32,783 nucleotides of DNA from Neisseria bergeri (lineage in GTDB: Bacteria; Pseudomonadota; Gammaproteobacteria; Burkholderiales; Neisseriaceae): NCBI GenBank assembly GCA_003044455.1, contig POWY01000016.1, forward strand, positions 1-32,783, in the 5' to 3' direction. Each line of letters begins with the position of its first letter. The first letter of the stretch is position 1. Under the pieces are notes generated by a model that searched no databases, had not been told where the DNA came from, and was given only the letters and a program-made list of their open reading frames with translations. The translations under genes and the position numbers were made by a program. Shown piece by piece: positions 14,674 through 23,856 of the stretch.

Positions 14674-17562
14674 TTACAGGCTGCGGGCAACTTCGACGAT
14701 GTCGAAGCATTCCAGTTGGTCGCCTTCCATAATCTCGTTGTAGCCTTTGAGCATCAGACCGCACTCGAAGCCCATACGGACTTCTTTTACGTCGTCTTTA
14801 TAGCGTTTCAACGAAGCCAGTTCGCCCGTGTGGATGACCACGTTGTTGCGGATGAGGCGGACATGGGAATCGCGTTTGACCACGCCGTCGGTAACCATAC
14901 AGCCTGCAATGTTGCCGACTTTGGAAACGGAGATGACCTGACGGATTTCGACCGTGCCGGTTACCTGTTCTTTCTCTTCCGGGGAAAGCATACCGCTCAT
15001 CGCCGCCTTCACGTCGTCGATGGCATCGTAGATGATGTTGTAGTAGCGGATTTCCACGTTTTCATTTTCGGCAAGTTTGCGCGAAGAGGCATCCGCACGC
15101 ACGTTAAAGCCGATGATGAATGCGCCCGAAGCGATGGCAAGGTTGACATCCGATTCGGTAATACCGCCCACGCCGCTGTGCAATACGTTCACTTTCACCT
15201 CGTCGGTGGACAGTTTTTTCAGGCTGCCCGCCAAAGCCTCGTAAGAGCCTTGAACGTCTGCCTTGATGATGACCGACAAAGATTGGGCTTGGGTTTCGCC
15301 CATATTGTTGAACATGTTTTCCAGTTTCGCAGCCTGTTGCTTGGCCAAGCGTACGTCGCGGTATTTGCCTTGGCGGAAGAGGGCGATTTCGCGCGCTTTT
15401 TTCTCGTCGGCCAATACCATCGCATCTTCGCCTGCGTTCGGAACGTCGGACAAGCCGAGGATCTCGACCGGAATAGACGGGCCTGCTTCGTTAATGGCTT
15501 TGCCGTTTTCGTCGACCATCGCGCGGATTTTGCCGAATGCCGTACCGGCCAGCAGCATATCGCCTTTTTTCAGCGTACCGCTTTGAACCAGCAATGTGGC
15601 AACCGCGCCGCGCCCTTTGTCCAAGCGCGCCTCGACGATGATGCCTTTGGCGGGCGCATCGACAGGTGCGGTCAGTTCCAAGACTTCGGCTTCGAGTAAT
15701 ACGGCTTCGAGCAGTGCGTCAATGTTCGTTCCTTTTTTGGCGGATACGTCGATAAACTGTACATCGCCGCCCCATTCGTCAGGCACAACTTCGTGTGCGG
15801 TCAGCTCTTGGCGGATACGCTCTGGGTTGGCGGCTTCTTTATCGATTTTGTTGACGGCAACCACCATCGGTACACCCGCAGCTTTGGCGTGGGCAATCGC
15901 TTCAATGGTTTGCGGCATCACGCCGTCGTCGGCCGCGACCACAAGAATCACGATGTCGGTTGCTTTCGCACCGCGTGCGCGCATAGCGGTAAACGCTTCG
16001 TGGCCCGGGGTATCGAGGAAGGTAATCACGCCGCGCGGCGTTTTGACGTGGTACGCGCCAATGTGCTGCGTAATGCCGCCTGCTTCGCCCTGTACCACTT
16101 TGGCACGGCGGATGTAGTCCAGCAGCGAGGTTTTGCCGTGGTCAACGTGGCCCATGACGGTAACGACGGGCGGACGCGGCAATGCTTCGGCTTCCACTGC
16201 TTCCGCACCCTCGTCCAAGAAGGCTTCCGGATCGTCCGCTGCGGCAGGTTTGCCGATATGGCCGAGTTCTTCCACCACGATCAGGGCGGTGTCTTGGTCG
16301 ATGGATTGGTTGATGGTTACCATCATGCCCATCTTCATCAGGGCTTTGACCACTTCCACGCCTTTGACCGCCATTTTGTGCGCCAAATCGGCAACGGTAA
16401 TGGTTTCGGGAACCAAAACTTCATGAACGACAGGTTCGGTCGGTGCTTGGAAGGCGTGCTGGTTCGGCTCGAGTTTGAGTTTTTTGCCTTTTTTACCGCC
16501 GCGTACGCGCTCATCGTCACCATTGCGCGCATTGTTGCGGTCGCGTCCGCCTTTTCCGCCTTTGCCTTTGGCGTTGCGGCCTTGACCTTCGTCATCACGG
16601 TTGCGGCGGTCTTCTTTTTTCGCTTTTGCCGGATTGACAGGTTTGTTTTCGACGGCCGGTGCGGCTGCCTGCGGTTTCTCGGCAGTTTTGGCGGGACGCT
16701 GTCTGCCGGTTTTGGCTTCCTGTGCGGCTTTTGCCTGTTGTTCTGCCTGTTGTTTCATGGCTTCGCGGCGTGCCTGGCGTTCCTGTTTCTCTTTCAACAG
16801 GGCTTCCTGGTGGGCGCGAAGTGCGGCGGCACGGCGAGCCTCTTCATCGCGTTGCGCCTGTTCTTCCGCGCTGACCACGGGTTGCGGCACGGCAGGTGCG
16901 GCAGGTTTCGCCGGTTTTTTGGCATCTTTGCCTTTGCCGTTTCGCTCGTGTTTCGGCTTGGCGGCTTTTTCTTTGGGCTCGGCGGGTTTTTCAGACGGCA
17001 TTTTGTCGGCTTGGACTTTTTCCGCTTTGCTTTCTTCGGCGGGTTTGGTTTCCGCCGCAACGGGTGCGGTTTCGGCTTTTGCTTCGGTGGGTTTCTGCGC
17101 GGCAGGTTTGGCTTTGTTGCCTGCTTTTGCCGCTTTCAGTTTTGCCACTTCCGCTTCTGCCTTGGCACGGGCTTCTGCGCGTGCGGCAGCTTCGGCTCGG
17201 GCTTTTGCCGCGTCTTCTGCCGTCTGCTCCGGCTGGACAGGTGCGGCTTGGGTTTGGGCGGCTTTTACCTGTGCTGCCAATTCTTCGGCAGAAGGAATGT
17301 TGACAGTGCGTCCGCGTTTGCGTGTTTCGACTTTTACGCCGTCAACGGTGCTGACTTCGGTTTTGGTGCGGCGGATGCTGATGGTGCCGCCGTTGCTGCC
17401 GTTTTTCTTGGTCAGGTAGGCGTTCAGAAGCTGTTTGTCGTCCAGCGTCAGGGAATCGCTGCCGCTGTTTTTGCTGACGCCGGCTTCTTTCAACTGTTTC
17501 AACAGGTCTTCGACGGGGCGTTTCAGCTCGGCGGCAAATTGTTCTACGGTTGTGTTACTCAT
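14674..17562 (-). CDS. infB: Translation initiation factor IF-2
   Basis: A 962-residue cytoplasmic GTPase that brings fMet-tRNA to the 30S subunit and promotes subunit joining. Order: an IF2_N helical module (1-55), a long Ala/Lys/Glu-rich linker (about 95-385) that tolerates length change, a second IF2_N module (about 385-450), and the G domain with G1 GHVDHGKTS (about residue 470), G3 DTPGHEAF and G4 NKID. The beta-barrel domains II, III and IV follow. Start ATG 17562 (MSNTTVEQF) is preceded by GGGGG, 11 bases after the nusA stop. It is the last gene of rimP-nusA-infB. An inverted uptake sequence inside the linker (16990-17001) encodes KMPSEKP, so DUS sits in a tolerant part of the protein. 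Larger than E. coli IF-2 because of the linker. Confidence 0.97.
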   Translation of the reverse strand: MSNTTVEQFAAELKRPVEDLLKQLKEAGVSKNSGSDSLTLDDKQLLNAYLTKKNGSNGGTISIRRTKTEVSTVDGVKVETRKRGRTVNIPSAEELAAQVKAAQTQAAPVQPEQTAEDAAKARAEAAARAEARAKAEAEVAKLKAAKAGNKAKPAAQKPTEAKAETAPVAAETKPAEESKAEKVQADKMPSEKPAEPKEKAAKPKHERNGKGKDAKKPAKPAAPAVPQPVVSAEEQAQRDEEARRAAALRAHQEALLKEKQERQARREAMKQQAEQQAKAAQEAKTGRQRPAKTAEKPQAAAPAVENKPVNPAKAKKEDRRNRDDEGQGRNAKGKGGKGGRDRNNARNGDDERVRGGKKGKKLKLEPNQHAFQAPTEPVVHEVLVPETITVADLAHKMAVKGVEVVKALMKMGMMVTINQSIDQDTALIVVEELGHIGKPAAADDPEAFLDEGAEAVEAEALPRPPVVTVMGHVDHGKTSLLDYIRRAKVVQGEAGGITQHIGAYHVKTPRGVITFLDTPGHEAFTAMRARGAKATDIVILVVAADDGVMPQTIEAIAHAKAAGVPMVVAVNKIDKEAANPERIRQELTAHEVVPDEWGGDVQFIDVSAKKGTNIDALLEAVLLEAEVLELTAPVDAPAKGIIVEARLDKGRGAVATLLVQSGTLKKGDMLLAGTAFGKIRAMVDENGKAINEAGPSIPVEILGLSDVPNAGEDAMVLADEKKAREIALFRQGKYRDVRLAKQQAAKLENMFNNMGETQAQSLSVIIKADVQGSYEALAGSLKKLSTDEVKVNVLHSGVGGITESDVNLAIASGAFIIGFNVRADASSRKLAENENVEIRYYNIIYDAIDDVKAAMSGMLSPEEKEQVTGTVEIRQVISVSKVGNIAGCMVTDGVVKRDSHVRLIRNNVVIHTGELASLKRYKDDVKEVRMGFECGLMLKGYNEIMEGDQLECFDIVEVARSL

Positions 17563-17573
17563 CTGTACCCCCT

Positions 17574-19076
17574 TTATTTGTCTTCGGTAAACCAGTGTTC
17601 GCGTGCGGTCAGGATGACGGCTTTTGCGGTTTCTTCGTTTACACCGGTGATTTCAATCAGTTCGTCCACGGCAAGCTCTGCCAAGTCGTCGCGGGTGGTA
17701 ATGCCTGCTTCGGCAAGGCTGCGGAGCATATCGGCATCTACGCCTTCGAGGTTGCGCATATCGTCGGATACTTCGCCCAGTTTTTCTTCGGCGGCAATCG
17801 CCATGGTCAGGATGGCATCGCGGGCGCGGTTGCGGAGCATATCGACGATTTCTTCGTCAAATCCTTCAATGGCAAGCAGTTCGGCGGCAGGAACATAGGC
17901 GACTTCTTCCAAGGTTGCAAAACCTTCTTGAACCAACACGTCGGCGGTTTCTTCATCCACATTCAAGTGATCCATAAACAGGCGGCGGATGGCGGCATCT
18001 TCTGCCGCATTGCGTTCGTCTGCCTCGGCGGAAGTCATAATGTTGAGCTGCCAGCCGGTCAGGTCGGAGGCGAGGCGCACGTTTTGACCGCCGCGCCCGA
18101 TGGCGAGCGCGAGCTGGTCTTCGGATACGATGACATCGACGGCGTGTTTGTCTTCGTCGATGACGATGCGGCTGACTTCGGCGGGGGAAAGTGCGCTCAT
18201 GACGAATTGGGCAGGCTCGGGCGACCAAAGGACAACGTCGATGCGTTCGCCGGACAATTCGTTGCTGACCGCGTTGACACGCGAACCGCGAACGCCGATA
18301 CAGGTGCCTTGCGGATCGATGCGCTGGTCGTTGGCTTTGACGGCGACCTTGGCACGTTGTCCCGGGTCGCGGGCGACAGCGCGGATTTCAAGCATGCCGT
18401 CTGCAATTTCAGGTACTTCATTGGCGTACAGTTTGACGAGGAAATCGCCGGAAGTACGGCTCAGGATGACTTGTTTGCGGCCGGTGTTGCCGATTTCTTC
18501 GACGCGCAGGAAGAGGGCGCGGATGCGGTCGCCGCTGCGGAAGTTTTCGCGCGGAATCATTTGGTCGCGCGGAATCAGCGCGTCCAGTTTGCCGGCAACG
18601 ACTTCGACGATGATGCCGTGGCGTTCGACGCGTTTGACCGTGCCGGACACGATGTCTTCTTTGATGGCGAGAAACTCGTTCAGATTCTGCTCGCGCTCCG
18701 CATCGCGGATGCGTTGCAGGATGATTTGTTTGGCGGTTTGCGCGGCTTGGCGGCCGAAGCCTTCGTTGGGCAGCTGCTCTTCATAGTATTCGCCGATTTG
18801 GATGGTAGTGCCGGGAATTTCCTCTTGGATTTCCTCGATGGTTTTTTCGACATCGGGATAGGTATAGTCTTCATCGGCGACAATCAGCCAACGGCGGAAG
18901 GTTTGGTATTCGCCGGTATCGCGGTTGATTTGGACGCGCACGTCCATGTGTTCGCGGTCTGCCTTTTTCTTGGCGGCGGTAGAGAGTGCGAATTCCAGTG
19001 CTTGGAAGACGACTTCCGCATCAACGTTTTTTTCGCTTGCCAGTGCTTCTGCCAGCTGTAACATTTCACGACTCAT
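17574..19076 (-). CDS. nusA: Transcription termination/antitermination factor NusA
   Basis: A 500-residue RNA polymerase-binding protein that affects pausing, termination and antitermination. Domains: N-terminal RNAP-binding part (1-130), S1 (about 135-200, [22 protein letters not shown]), KH1/KH2 (about 230-345, [18 protein letters not shown] and [18 protein letters not shown]), then two acidic C-terminal repeats with helix-hairpin-helix character (350-500). ATG 19076 ([11 protein letters not shown]) is chosen over the ATG 15 bases upstream because GGAG lies about 10 bases before it. It lies 27 bases after rimP. The operon order matches that of most proteobacteria. NusA may feed back on its own operon through the leader terminator at 19553-19580. 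Confidence 0.97.
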   Translation of the reverse strand: MSREMLQLAEALASEKNVDAEVVFQALEFALSTAAKKKADREHMDVRVQINRDTGEYQTFRRWLIVADEDYTYPDVEKTIEEIQEEIPGTTIQIGEYYEEQLPNEGFGRQAAQTAKQIILQRIRDAEREQNLNEFLAIKEDIVSGTVKRVERHGIIVEVVAGKLDALIPRDQMIPRENFRSGDRIRALFLRVEEIGNTGRKQVILSRTSGDFLVKLYANEVPEIADGMLEIRAVARDPGQRAKVAVKANDQRIDPQGTCIGVRGSRVNAVSNELSGERIDVVLWSPEPAQFVMSALSPAEVSRIVIDEDKHAVDVIVSEDQLALAIGRGGQNVRLASDLTGWQLNIMTSAEADERNAAEDAAIRRLFMDHLNVDEETADVLVQEGFATLEEVAYVPAAELLAIEGFDEEIVDMLRNRARDAILTMAIAAEEKLGEVSDDMRNLEGVDADMLRSLAEAGITTRDDLAELAVDELIEITGVNEETAKAVILTAREHWFTEDK

Positions 19077-19103
19077 TTTGAAAATCTCCAATATTGCTGT
19101 GTT

Positions 19104-19535
19104 TTAGAATTTGAATTCGGGGCGCAGACGGGCTTTGTCGATGTTGTCCAACCCGATTTGCACGGTTTTGCCGTCGAAGGATACGGTAACGGTATCGTTT
19201 TCGCAGCCTTCGATTTTACCGATAAAGTTTTTTTGACCGTCTATCGGCAGGCGGGTTTTGATTTTTGCCTGCTGACCGGTAAAGCGCACGAAGTCGGCGG
19301 CTTTTTTCAAGGGGCGGTCGAGTCCGGGGCTGGAAATTTCCAGGTTTTTATAGTCGATGTCTTCCACCATAAACACGCGGCTCAAGTGGTTGCTGACGGT
19401 TGCGCAATCTTCGACGGTAATGCCGCCTTCTTTGTCGATGAACACGCGCAATGTTCCTTGCGCGGTCAGTTCGAAATCGACCAGTTCGTAGCCCAGGCCG
19501 GGCAGGGTTTTTTCGAGGATGGTTTGAATATCCAT
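19104..19535 (-). CDS. rimP: Ribosome maturation factor RimP
   Basis: A 143-residue cytoplasmic protein that helps assemble the 30S subunit. The N-terminal alpha/beta domain ([23 protein letters not shown]..., [17 protein letters not shown]) and the C-terminal SH3-like barrel ([20 protein letters not shown]) are both visible. [16 protein letters not shown] is the family signature. ATG 19535 is preferred; GGGAG lies a few bases upstream, while the ATG at 19553 has no ribosome site and overlaps the leader. It is the first gene of rimP-nusA-infB. Confidence 0.95.
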   Translation of the reverse strand: MDIQTILEKTLPGLGYELVDFELTAQGTLRVFIDKEGGITVEDCATVSNHLSRVFMVEDIDYKNLEISSPGLDRPLKKAADFVRFTGQQAKIKTRLPIDGQKNFIGKIEGCENDTVTVSFDGKTVQIGLDNIDKARLRPEFKF

Positions 19536-19552
19536 GCTGCTCCCTATGTACA

Positions 19553-19580
19553 TAATAAAAAAATGGCCCCGTGGCCATTT
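19553..19580 (-). terminator. Possible attenuator in the rimP-nusA-infB leader
   Basis: On the minus strand AAATGGCC-ACGG-GGCCATTT (8-bp stem, 4-nt loop) is followed by a run of T, ending 18 bases before rimP. No other minus-strand gene lies upstream for over 2 kb, so it can only act on transcripts entering this operon. Confidence 0.6.
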
Positions 19581-19606
19581 TTCGTCAAAGTTGAAAAATC
19601 GGCGTG

Positions 19607-19635
19607 ATTATAACCGCTTTTGCGGAGAAATGAAA
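19607..19635 (-). promoter_or_regulatory. Likely rimP operon promoter
   Basis: TATAAT (19612-19607, minus) with a weak -35 TTTCAT at 17 bp spacing puts the start near 19600, upstream of the leader hairpin. Confidence 0.45.
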
Positions 19636-19898
19636 GTGTTGATTTATTTTGTGTTTTTGGGACGGAAAAAGCGGGTGTAAGGGAGGTTTGTAATGGGAAA
19701 TCGTGAATATTGTTGACAAAACAAATGTATCTATTTGTCGTTGGCATGATTTTTATGTTTATAAATCAATATATTGATATTATTTTCCGTGTTCGGTCGG
19801 CATGGAGTCGGGCGGAGGACAGGTATTTCCCATCCTTGCACAAAGCCTGCTGCAAGCCTAAAATCGGGCGGGTTATTGTTCAGAATCAGGGCTGCATC
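19636..19898. promoter_or_regulatory. serC upstream region with two palindromes
   Basis: AT-rich control region. ACAAAT-N6-ATTTGT at 19721-19738 follows TTGACA (19713-19718). A perfect palindrome ATCAATATATTGAT lies at 19765-19778. Either could be an operator; neither matches FNR (TTGAT-N4-ATCAA) in orientation. The in-frame extension upstream of serC through here is not coding. Confidence 0.4.
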
Positions 19899-21005
19899 AT
19901 GTCTCTTTATCCGATTTACAATTTTTCCGCCGGCCCCGCCGTGTTGCCTGAAGCCGTGTTGGAAACGGCGCGGCAGGAAATGACGGACTACAACGGTACG
20001 GGTTTTTCCGTGATGGAAATGAGCCACCGTTCGGAAATGTTTTTGAGCATCCTGCATCATGCGGAACAGGATTTGAGGCAGCTTTTGAAAGTGCCTGACA
20101 ACTATAAGATATTGTTTCTGCAGGGCGGAGCAACAACCCAATTTAATATGGCAGCCATGAATCTGGCACACGGTTTCCGCACTGCCGACGCGGTGGTAAC
20201 GGGCAACTGGAGCCGTATCGCTTATGAACAGATGAGCCGTTTGACCGATACGGAAATCCGTTTGGCGGCGCATGGCGGCGAGCAGTTCGACTATCTCGAC
20301 CTGCCGCCTGTGGAAACGTGGGATGTTGCACCCGATTCGGCGTTTGTCCATTTTGCCGTCAATGAAACTGTCAATGGGCTGCAATACCGTGAAGTGCCTC
20401 GCCTTTCAGACGGCATGCCGCCGTTGGTGTGCGATATGTCCAGCGAGATTCTGTCGCGTGAGTTTGATGTTGCCGACTACGGACTGATTTACGCAGGCGC
20501 ACAAAAAAACATCGGGCCGGCAGGAGTTACGGTGGTGATTGTGCGTGAGGATTTGCTCGAGCGTTGTCCGAACGATATTCCCGATGTGTTCAACTACCGT
20601 TCTCATTTGAACCGCGACGGTATGTACAACACGCCGTCAACTTACGCGATTTATATGTCGGGGCTGGTGTTCCGCTGGCTGCAGGCGCAGGGCGGTGTGA
20701 AAAAAATTGAAGCGGTCAATAGGCTGAAGGCGCAAACCTTGTATGAGACGATAGATGGCAGCGGCGGTTTTTACATCAACGATATTCATCCTGATGCGCG
20801 ATCCAAAATGAACGTGGTCTTCAAAACTGAAAGCGAGGATTTGGACCGCCGCTTTGTGTTGGAAGCCGAGTTGCAGGGCTTGTGCCTGCTCAAGGGTTAT
20901 AAAACCGTCGGCGGGATGCGCGCCAGCATTTACAATGCGATGCCGCTCGAAGGCGTGCGGGCTTTGGCGGATTTTATGCGCGATTTCCAACGGCGTTACG
21001 GTTGA
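19899..21005 (+). CDS. serC: Phosphoserine aminotransferase
   Basis: A 368-residue PLP enzyme (class V fold) converting 3-phosphohydroxypyruvate and glutamate to phosphoserine; it also serves the pyridoxal phosphate pathway through 4-phosphohydroxy-threonine. It begins YNFSAGPAVLPEAV, and the PLP lysine is K203 in YAGAQKNIGPAGV. The GGATTQFNMAAMNL and SHRSEMF blocks are typical. The open frame extends to 19710, but ATG 19899 (MSLYPIYNF) is the family start, with AGGG upstream. An uptake sequence (20405-20416, inverted) is embedded in the gene as RLSDGMPP. It is divergent from rimP and followed by a terminator with one imperfect DUS arm. Confidence 0.96.
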   Translation: MSLYPIYNFSAGPAVLPEAVLETARQEMTDYNGTGFSVMEMSHRSEMFLSILHHAEQDLRQLLKVPDNYKILFLQGGATTQFNMAAMNLAHGFRTADAVVTGNWSRIAYEQMSRLTDTEIRLAAHGGEQFDYLDLPPVETWDVAPDSAFVHFAVNETVNGLQYREVPRLSDGMPPLVCDMSSEILSREFDVADYGLIYAGAQKNIGPAGVTVVIVREDLLERCPNDIPDVFNYRSHLNRDGMYNTPSTYAIYMSGLVFRWLQAQGGVKKIEAVNRLKAQTLYETIDGSGGFYINDIHPDARSKMNVVFKTESEDLDRRFVLEAELQGLCLLKGYKTVGGMRASIYNAMPLEGVRALADFMRDFQRRYG

Positions 21006-21012
21006 TTTTCAA

Positions 21013-21047
21013 ATGCCGCCTGAATGCGTTTCAGACGGCATTTCTTT
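21013..21047 (+). terminator. Terminator of serC with one mutated DUS arm
   Basis: ATGCCGCCTGAA (one T-to-C change) at 21013-21024 pairs with TTCAGACGGCAT 21030-21041, then TTCTTTT. The G-U pair keeps the hairpin while breaking one uptake site. Confidence 0.75.
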
Positions 21048-21126
21048 TCGGTTTTCTGCCGTAATGGTATTGCTGTACGCTTTGTGTTATAAACCCTGCT
21101 TCCGGAATGATTTGAAAGACGATGAT

Positions 21127-21684
21127 ATGGACGCTTTGCAGCTTTTGACTACCCGACGCTCTTCAAAAAAACTGGCGGCGCCGGTTCCCAATTCGGAGCA
21201 GTTGGAACAAATATTGCAGGCGGCAACCCAAGTTCCCGATCACGGCAATATGCGCCCGTTCCGTTTTACCGTGATTCAGGGGGACACTGCTTTGCAGCGT
21301 TTCCGCCGTATTTTGGCGCAGACGGTTGACGCGTTGAATTTCGGCGCGGAGGCGTTGCAGAAGGCGGAAAAAGTGGGCAATATGGCTCCGATGGTTATTG
21401 GTGTAACGTTTGCGCCCAACCGCGATGTGCCTAAGCCGAAACCGGAATGGGAACAGATGCTGACGGCGGGTTGTGCGGCGTATGCGCTGCAATTGGCGGC
21501 AACGGCGCAAGGTTTCGACAATGTCTGGATAACGGGGATGTGGGTCAACAGCCCCTTGTTGCGGGAGGCTTTCGGTTGTGCGGATAAGGATAAAATCATC
21601 GGGCTGATGATGATCGGCACGCCGACAGAGGAAGCGCATAAGCCCAAGAATACCGATTTGGAAGCGTTTGTCAGCCATTGGTAA
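21127..21684 (+). CDS. Nitroreductase family protein (YdjA-like)
   Basis: A 185-residue FMN-dependent oxidoreductase of the small nitroreductase family, closest in length and pattern to E. coli YdjA. It starts MDALQLLTTRRSSKKL, where TTRRS binds the FMN phosphate. It continues with PVPNSEQLEQILQAATQVPDHG (NMRPFRF) and a C-terminal IIGLMMIGTP. The physiological substrate is unknown; relatives reduce nitroaromatics and quinones in vitro. ATG 21127 is chosen because the longer frame from 20854 overlaps serC. It could be cotranscribed with serC only by read-through of the terminator at 21013. It is convergent with pfkB. Confidence 0.9.
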   Translation: MDALQLLTTRRSSKKLAAPVPNSEQLEQILQAATQVPDHGNMRPFRFTVIQGDTALQRFRRILAQTVDALNFGAEALQKAEKVGNMAPMVIGVTFAPNRDVPKPKPEWEQMLTAGCAAYALQLAATAQGFDNVWITGMWVNSPLLREAFGCADKDKIIGLMMIGTPTEEAHKPKNTDLEAFVSHW

Positions 21685-21701
21685 ACGGAATCTCAAGCAA
21701 A

Positions 21702-21735
21702 ATGCCGTCTGAAAGGCTTTCAGACGGCATTTTTC
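21702..21735. terminator. DUS-pair terminator between nitroreductase gene and pfkB
   Basis: ATGCCGTCTGAA 21702-21713 and TTCAGACGGCAT 21719-21730 with a 5-nt loop; T-run on the plus side. Confidence 0.85.
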
Positions 21736-21743
21736 CATGCGTT

Positions 21744-22625
21744 TTAAACAGGGTTCATGAAACGCCCGATGCGTTCGGGGGAAATTTCCGGCGTTGCACC
21801 ATGTTCGGAGGCGACCAGCGCACCAAGTGCGCAGGAAAAGGCGAGGGCATATTGGGGTTCCGCGCGGTTGAGTAGCTGATAAATCAGACCGCCAAGGAAA
21901 CTGTCTCCCGAGCCGACGGTATCGGCAACTTCGATTTTAAATCCGCCGTGTCGGAAAAATTCCCCGTTTTTGTACAGGACTGCGCCGTGGCTGCCCAAGG
22001 TTACGCAAAGAGTGTCTGTATCGGTCAGTTTTGCCAGATAAACGATGTTTTGCTCCAAACTGTGATAGGGCGATCCGTAAATCTTTGACAGTTCGTAGAG
22101 TTCGTCATCGTTGAGTTTGACGACATCAGCCTGTTTCATAGTTTCTAAAATCAGGGAAGCGTCGTAATGCGGTTTGCGCAGGTTGACATCGAAGATTTTG
22201 AATTTTGCCTGTTGCAGCAGGCTGTTTAAAGTTTTTCGGGAGGTTTCGTCGCGCATGGCCAGGCTGCCGAAAATAAAGGCATCGGATTGGGCAACGCGGT
22301 GCAGTGCTGCTTCTTCTGTCCGGATGCCGTCCCATGCACAGGGATAGACAATTTCGTAGGATGCGCTGCCTTGGGCATTCAGCGACACTTTAACCTGACT
22401 GGTGGGATAATCCGGATGAATCTGGACAAAGTCGGAAACGATGTTCTTTTGTTGTATTTGTCGGACAAGTTCTTCTCCGTCGCCATCATTTCCCCTACTG
22501 CTGATAATGGCGGTATCCATACCGAGCGATTGTAATCTGTACAGCACGTTTAAAGGTGCGCCGCCCAAAATTTTTCCATCAGGGAAAGTATCCCACAGTA
22601 TCTCGCCGAAGCCGGTAATTTTCAT
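21744..22625 (-). CDS. PfkB-family carbohydrate kinase (fructokinase-like)
   Basis: A 293-residue ribokinase-fold sugar kinase. PfkB signature 1 is at the N-terminus (GGAPLNVLYRLQSLG, about residues 21-35), and signature 2 with the catalytic Asp is DTVGSGDSFLGGLIY (about 236-250). ATP-site segments VKLNDDEL and LCVTLGSHGAVLY are present. The pattern is closest to bacterial fructokinases (ScrK-like), but the substrate cannot be fixed. AAGGAAAT precedes ATG 22625. It stands alone: no sugar transporter, isomerase or regulator is near. A GACGG-N9-CCGTC hairpin (22663-22681) lies in its leader. Confidence 0.88.
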   Translation of the reverse strand: MKITGFGEILWDTFPDGKILGGAPLNVLYRLQSLGMDTAIISSRGNDGDGEELVRQIQQKNIVSDFVQIHPDYPTSQVKVSLNAQGSASYEIVYPCAWDGIRTEEAALHRVAQSDAFIFGSLAMRDETSRKTLNSLLQQAKFKIFDVNLRKPHYDASLILETMKQADVVKLNDDELYELSKIYGSPYHSLEQNIVYLAKLTDTDTLCVTLGSHGAVLYKNGEFFRHGGFKIEVADTVGSGDSFLGGLIYQLLNRAEPQYALAFSCALGALVASEHGATPEISPERIGRFMNPV

Positions 22626-22869
22626 TGGATTTCCTTGGTTTGGATAAATAGTCGGAAAGTTTGACGGCTTTGCAGACCGTCGCTGATCGGGAATGTAGTA
22701 ATACTCCGAATGAGTTTTATAAATTTCGTTGGAAAAATAAAACGTTGTCGGTATTTTGACGGGTTTGCCGCAAAGGTGGTTTGATTCACCGCAAGATAAT
22801 TTTGTTTTTTCCTACAAAATATTGCTTGAAATTGCAAGATGATGAAACAAAACTAGAATTTTCGGGCAA
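22626..22869. other. Spacer between pfkB and the NirV-like gene
   Basis: About 240 bases with no gene. It must contain the pfkB promoter (minus strand). Apart from the 22663-22681 hairpin nothing is recognisable. Confidence 0.5.
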
Positions 22870-22896
22870 AAAACGGCGGTACTTTTCAGTACCGCC
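22870..22896 (-). terminator. Terminator of the NirV-like gene
   Basis: GGCGGTAC (22875-22882) with GTACCGCC (22889-22896); on the minus strand the stem is followed by GTTTTTTGC. Confidence 0.8.
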
Positions 22897-22921
22897 AAAG
22901 CTGCTTTGGTAATTGAAGGGG

Positions 22922-23677
22922 TTATCGGCTTGCGCAACGGAAGCCCAAGTTGTGCAAGACATATTTGGATTGCAGGCTGGTGCGGATGCCGTAGCGGAGG
23001 AAGGCGGCATAGTTGGACGAGTCGCTCGACCCGATAGACGCGCCGCTGCAAAACATTTGCGCATTGGCATTGCCGGAAGAAAGCAGGCTGCTGTTGAAAT
23101 CTTCCGTCCATTCCCAAATCAGCCCGTGCATATCGTAAACGCCCCAGTAGTTCGGGCGGCCTTTGCCGACATCGTGCAGGCCTTTCCGTCCGCCGTCGGC
23201 ATACCAATCGAGAATAGTGCGGTTGTAGCCGGGTTCGTTTGAACCGTTTTTCTGAGTAGCAGAGGCAAGTCCGGCAAATTCCCATTCGTCGATGGTCGGC
23301 AGGCGTTTGCCTTGTGCGGCGCAATAGGCGTTGGCGGCAAACCAGGAAACATTGGTTACCGGCTGTTTTAATTCGCTTGCCTTTGGTGCATAGCTGTGGC
23401 TGCCATTTTTAATCCAGTGTTTCAGATAAGAAGGCTCCGCCTGTTTGGAACTGACCCTGCCTTTTTGCCATTGGGGGTGGCTGTTGACAAATTCGGCAAA
23501 CTCGGCATTGGTAACGGGATATTTATCCAGTTTGAACGGTTTGACTTTAATCAGGCCGGTATCTTTTTTCAGATAAAGCGGGCGGTAGCTGCCGCCTTCG
23601 ATTTGAACCATTTCGGCAGACGCCGCTTGAGTGCCGGCGAGTGCCGCACAGAGAAAGAGTAACCGGGCAAACTTCAT
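22922..23677 (-). CDS. Periplasmic SUMF1/FGE-fold protein, NirV-like
   Basis: A 251-residue protein with a Sec signal peptide (MKFARLLFLCAALAGTQAASA, cleavage after ASA-E near 22). The rest is a formylglycine-generating-enzyme (SUMF1) fold: MVQIEGGSYRPL, DKYPVTNAEFAEFVNSHPQW, PVTNVSWFAANAYCAAQGKRLPT, DEWEFAGLA, GVYDMHGLIWEWTEDF and the final GFRCASR. The usual RGGSW is replaced by FCSGASIG, and the copper-binding cysteine pair of true FGE is not obvious, so sulfatase activation is unlikely. Homologues called NirV lie beside copper nitrite reductase genes in denitrifiers. Here too it follows aniA on the same strand, 179 bases downstream. GGAGG lies just before ATG 23677. Confidence 0.85.
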   Translation of the reverse strand: MKFARLLFLCAALAGTQAASAEMVQIEGGSYRPLYLKKDTGLIKVKPFKLDKYPVTNAEFAEFVNSHPQWQKGRVSSKQAEPSYLKHWIKNGSHSYAPKASELKQPVTNVSWFAANAYCAAQGKRLPTIDEWEFAGLASATQKNGSNEPGYNRTILDWYADGGRKGLHDVGKGRPNYWGVYDMHGLIWEWTEDFNSSLLSSGNANAQMFCSGASIGSSDSSNYAAFLRYGIRTSLQSKYVLHNLGFRCASR

Positions 23678-23711
23678 ATTATGCCTCCTGACAGGCGGTT
23701 AAAATTGATTT

Positions 23712-23753
23712 TTCAGACGGCATTTTAAACGAAAAGCTGCGAATGCCGTCTGA
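23712..23753. repeat. Widely spaced inverted DUS pair
   Basis: TTCAGACGGCAT (23712-23723) and ATGCCGTCTGAA (23742-23753) face outward with an 18-bp gap, an arrangement opposite to the usual terminators. Confidence 0.85.
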
Positions 23754-23785
23754 AGAATCAATCTTCCGAAAGGAAAGATTGGTTG

Positions 23786-23830
23786 TTAAAAAACCACTGC
23801 CGTGCGTAATGAAGTACGGCGGCAGTGGTT
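23786..23830 (-). terminator. Terminator of aniA
   Basis: AACCACTGCC (23792-23801) and GGCAGTGGTT (23821-23830), plus inner CGT/ACG pairs, followed on the minus strand by TTTTTTAAC. Confidence 0.85.
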
Positions 23831-23856
23831 TGTCCCGCTAATGACGGGGATCCGGT

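Noticed and set aside
15793-17898. 701-codon open frame antisense to infB
   Set aside because: It is the complement of the infB linker and G domain; the composition (Phe/Gly/Cys-rich) is a codon-bias shadow.
17550-19061. 503-codon open frame antisense to nusA
   Set aside because: Mirror of the nusA frame; no ribosome site and improbable protein composition.
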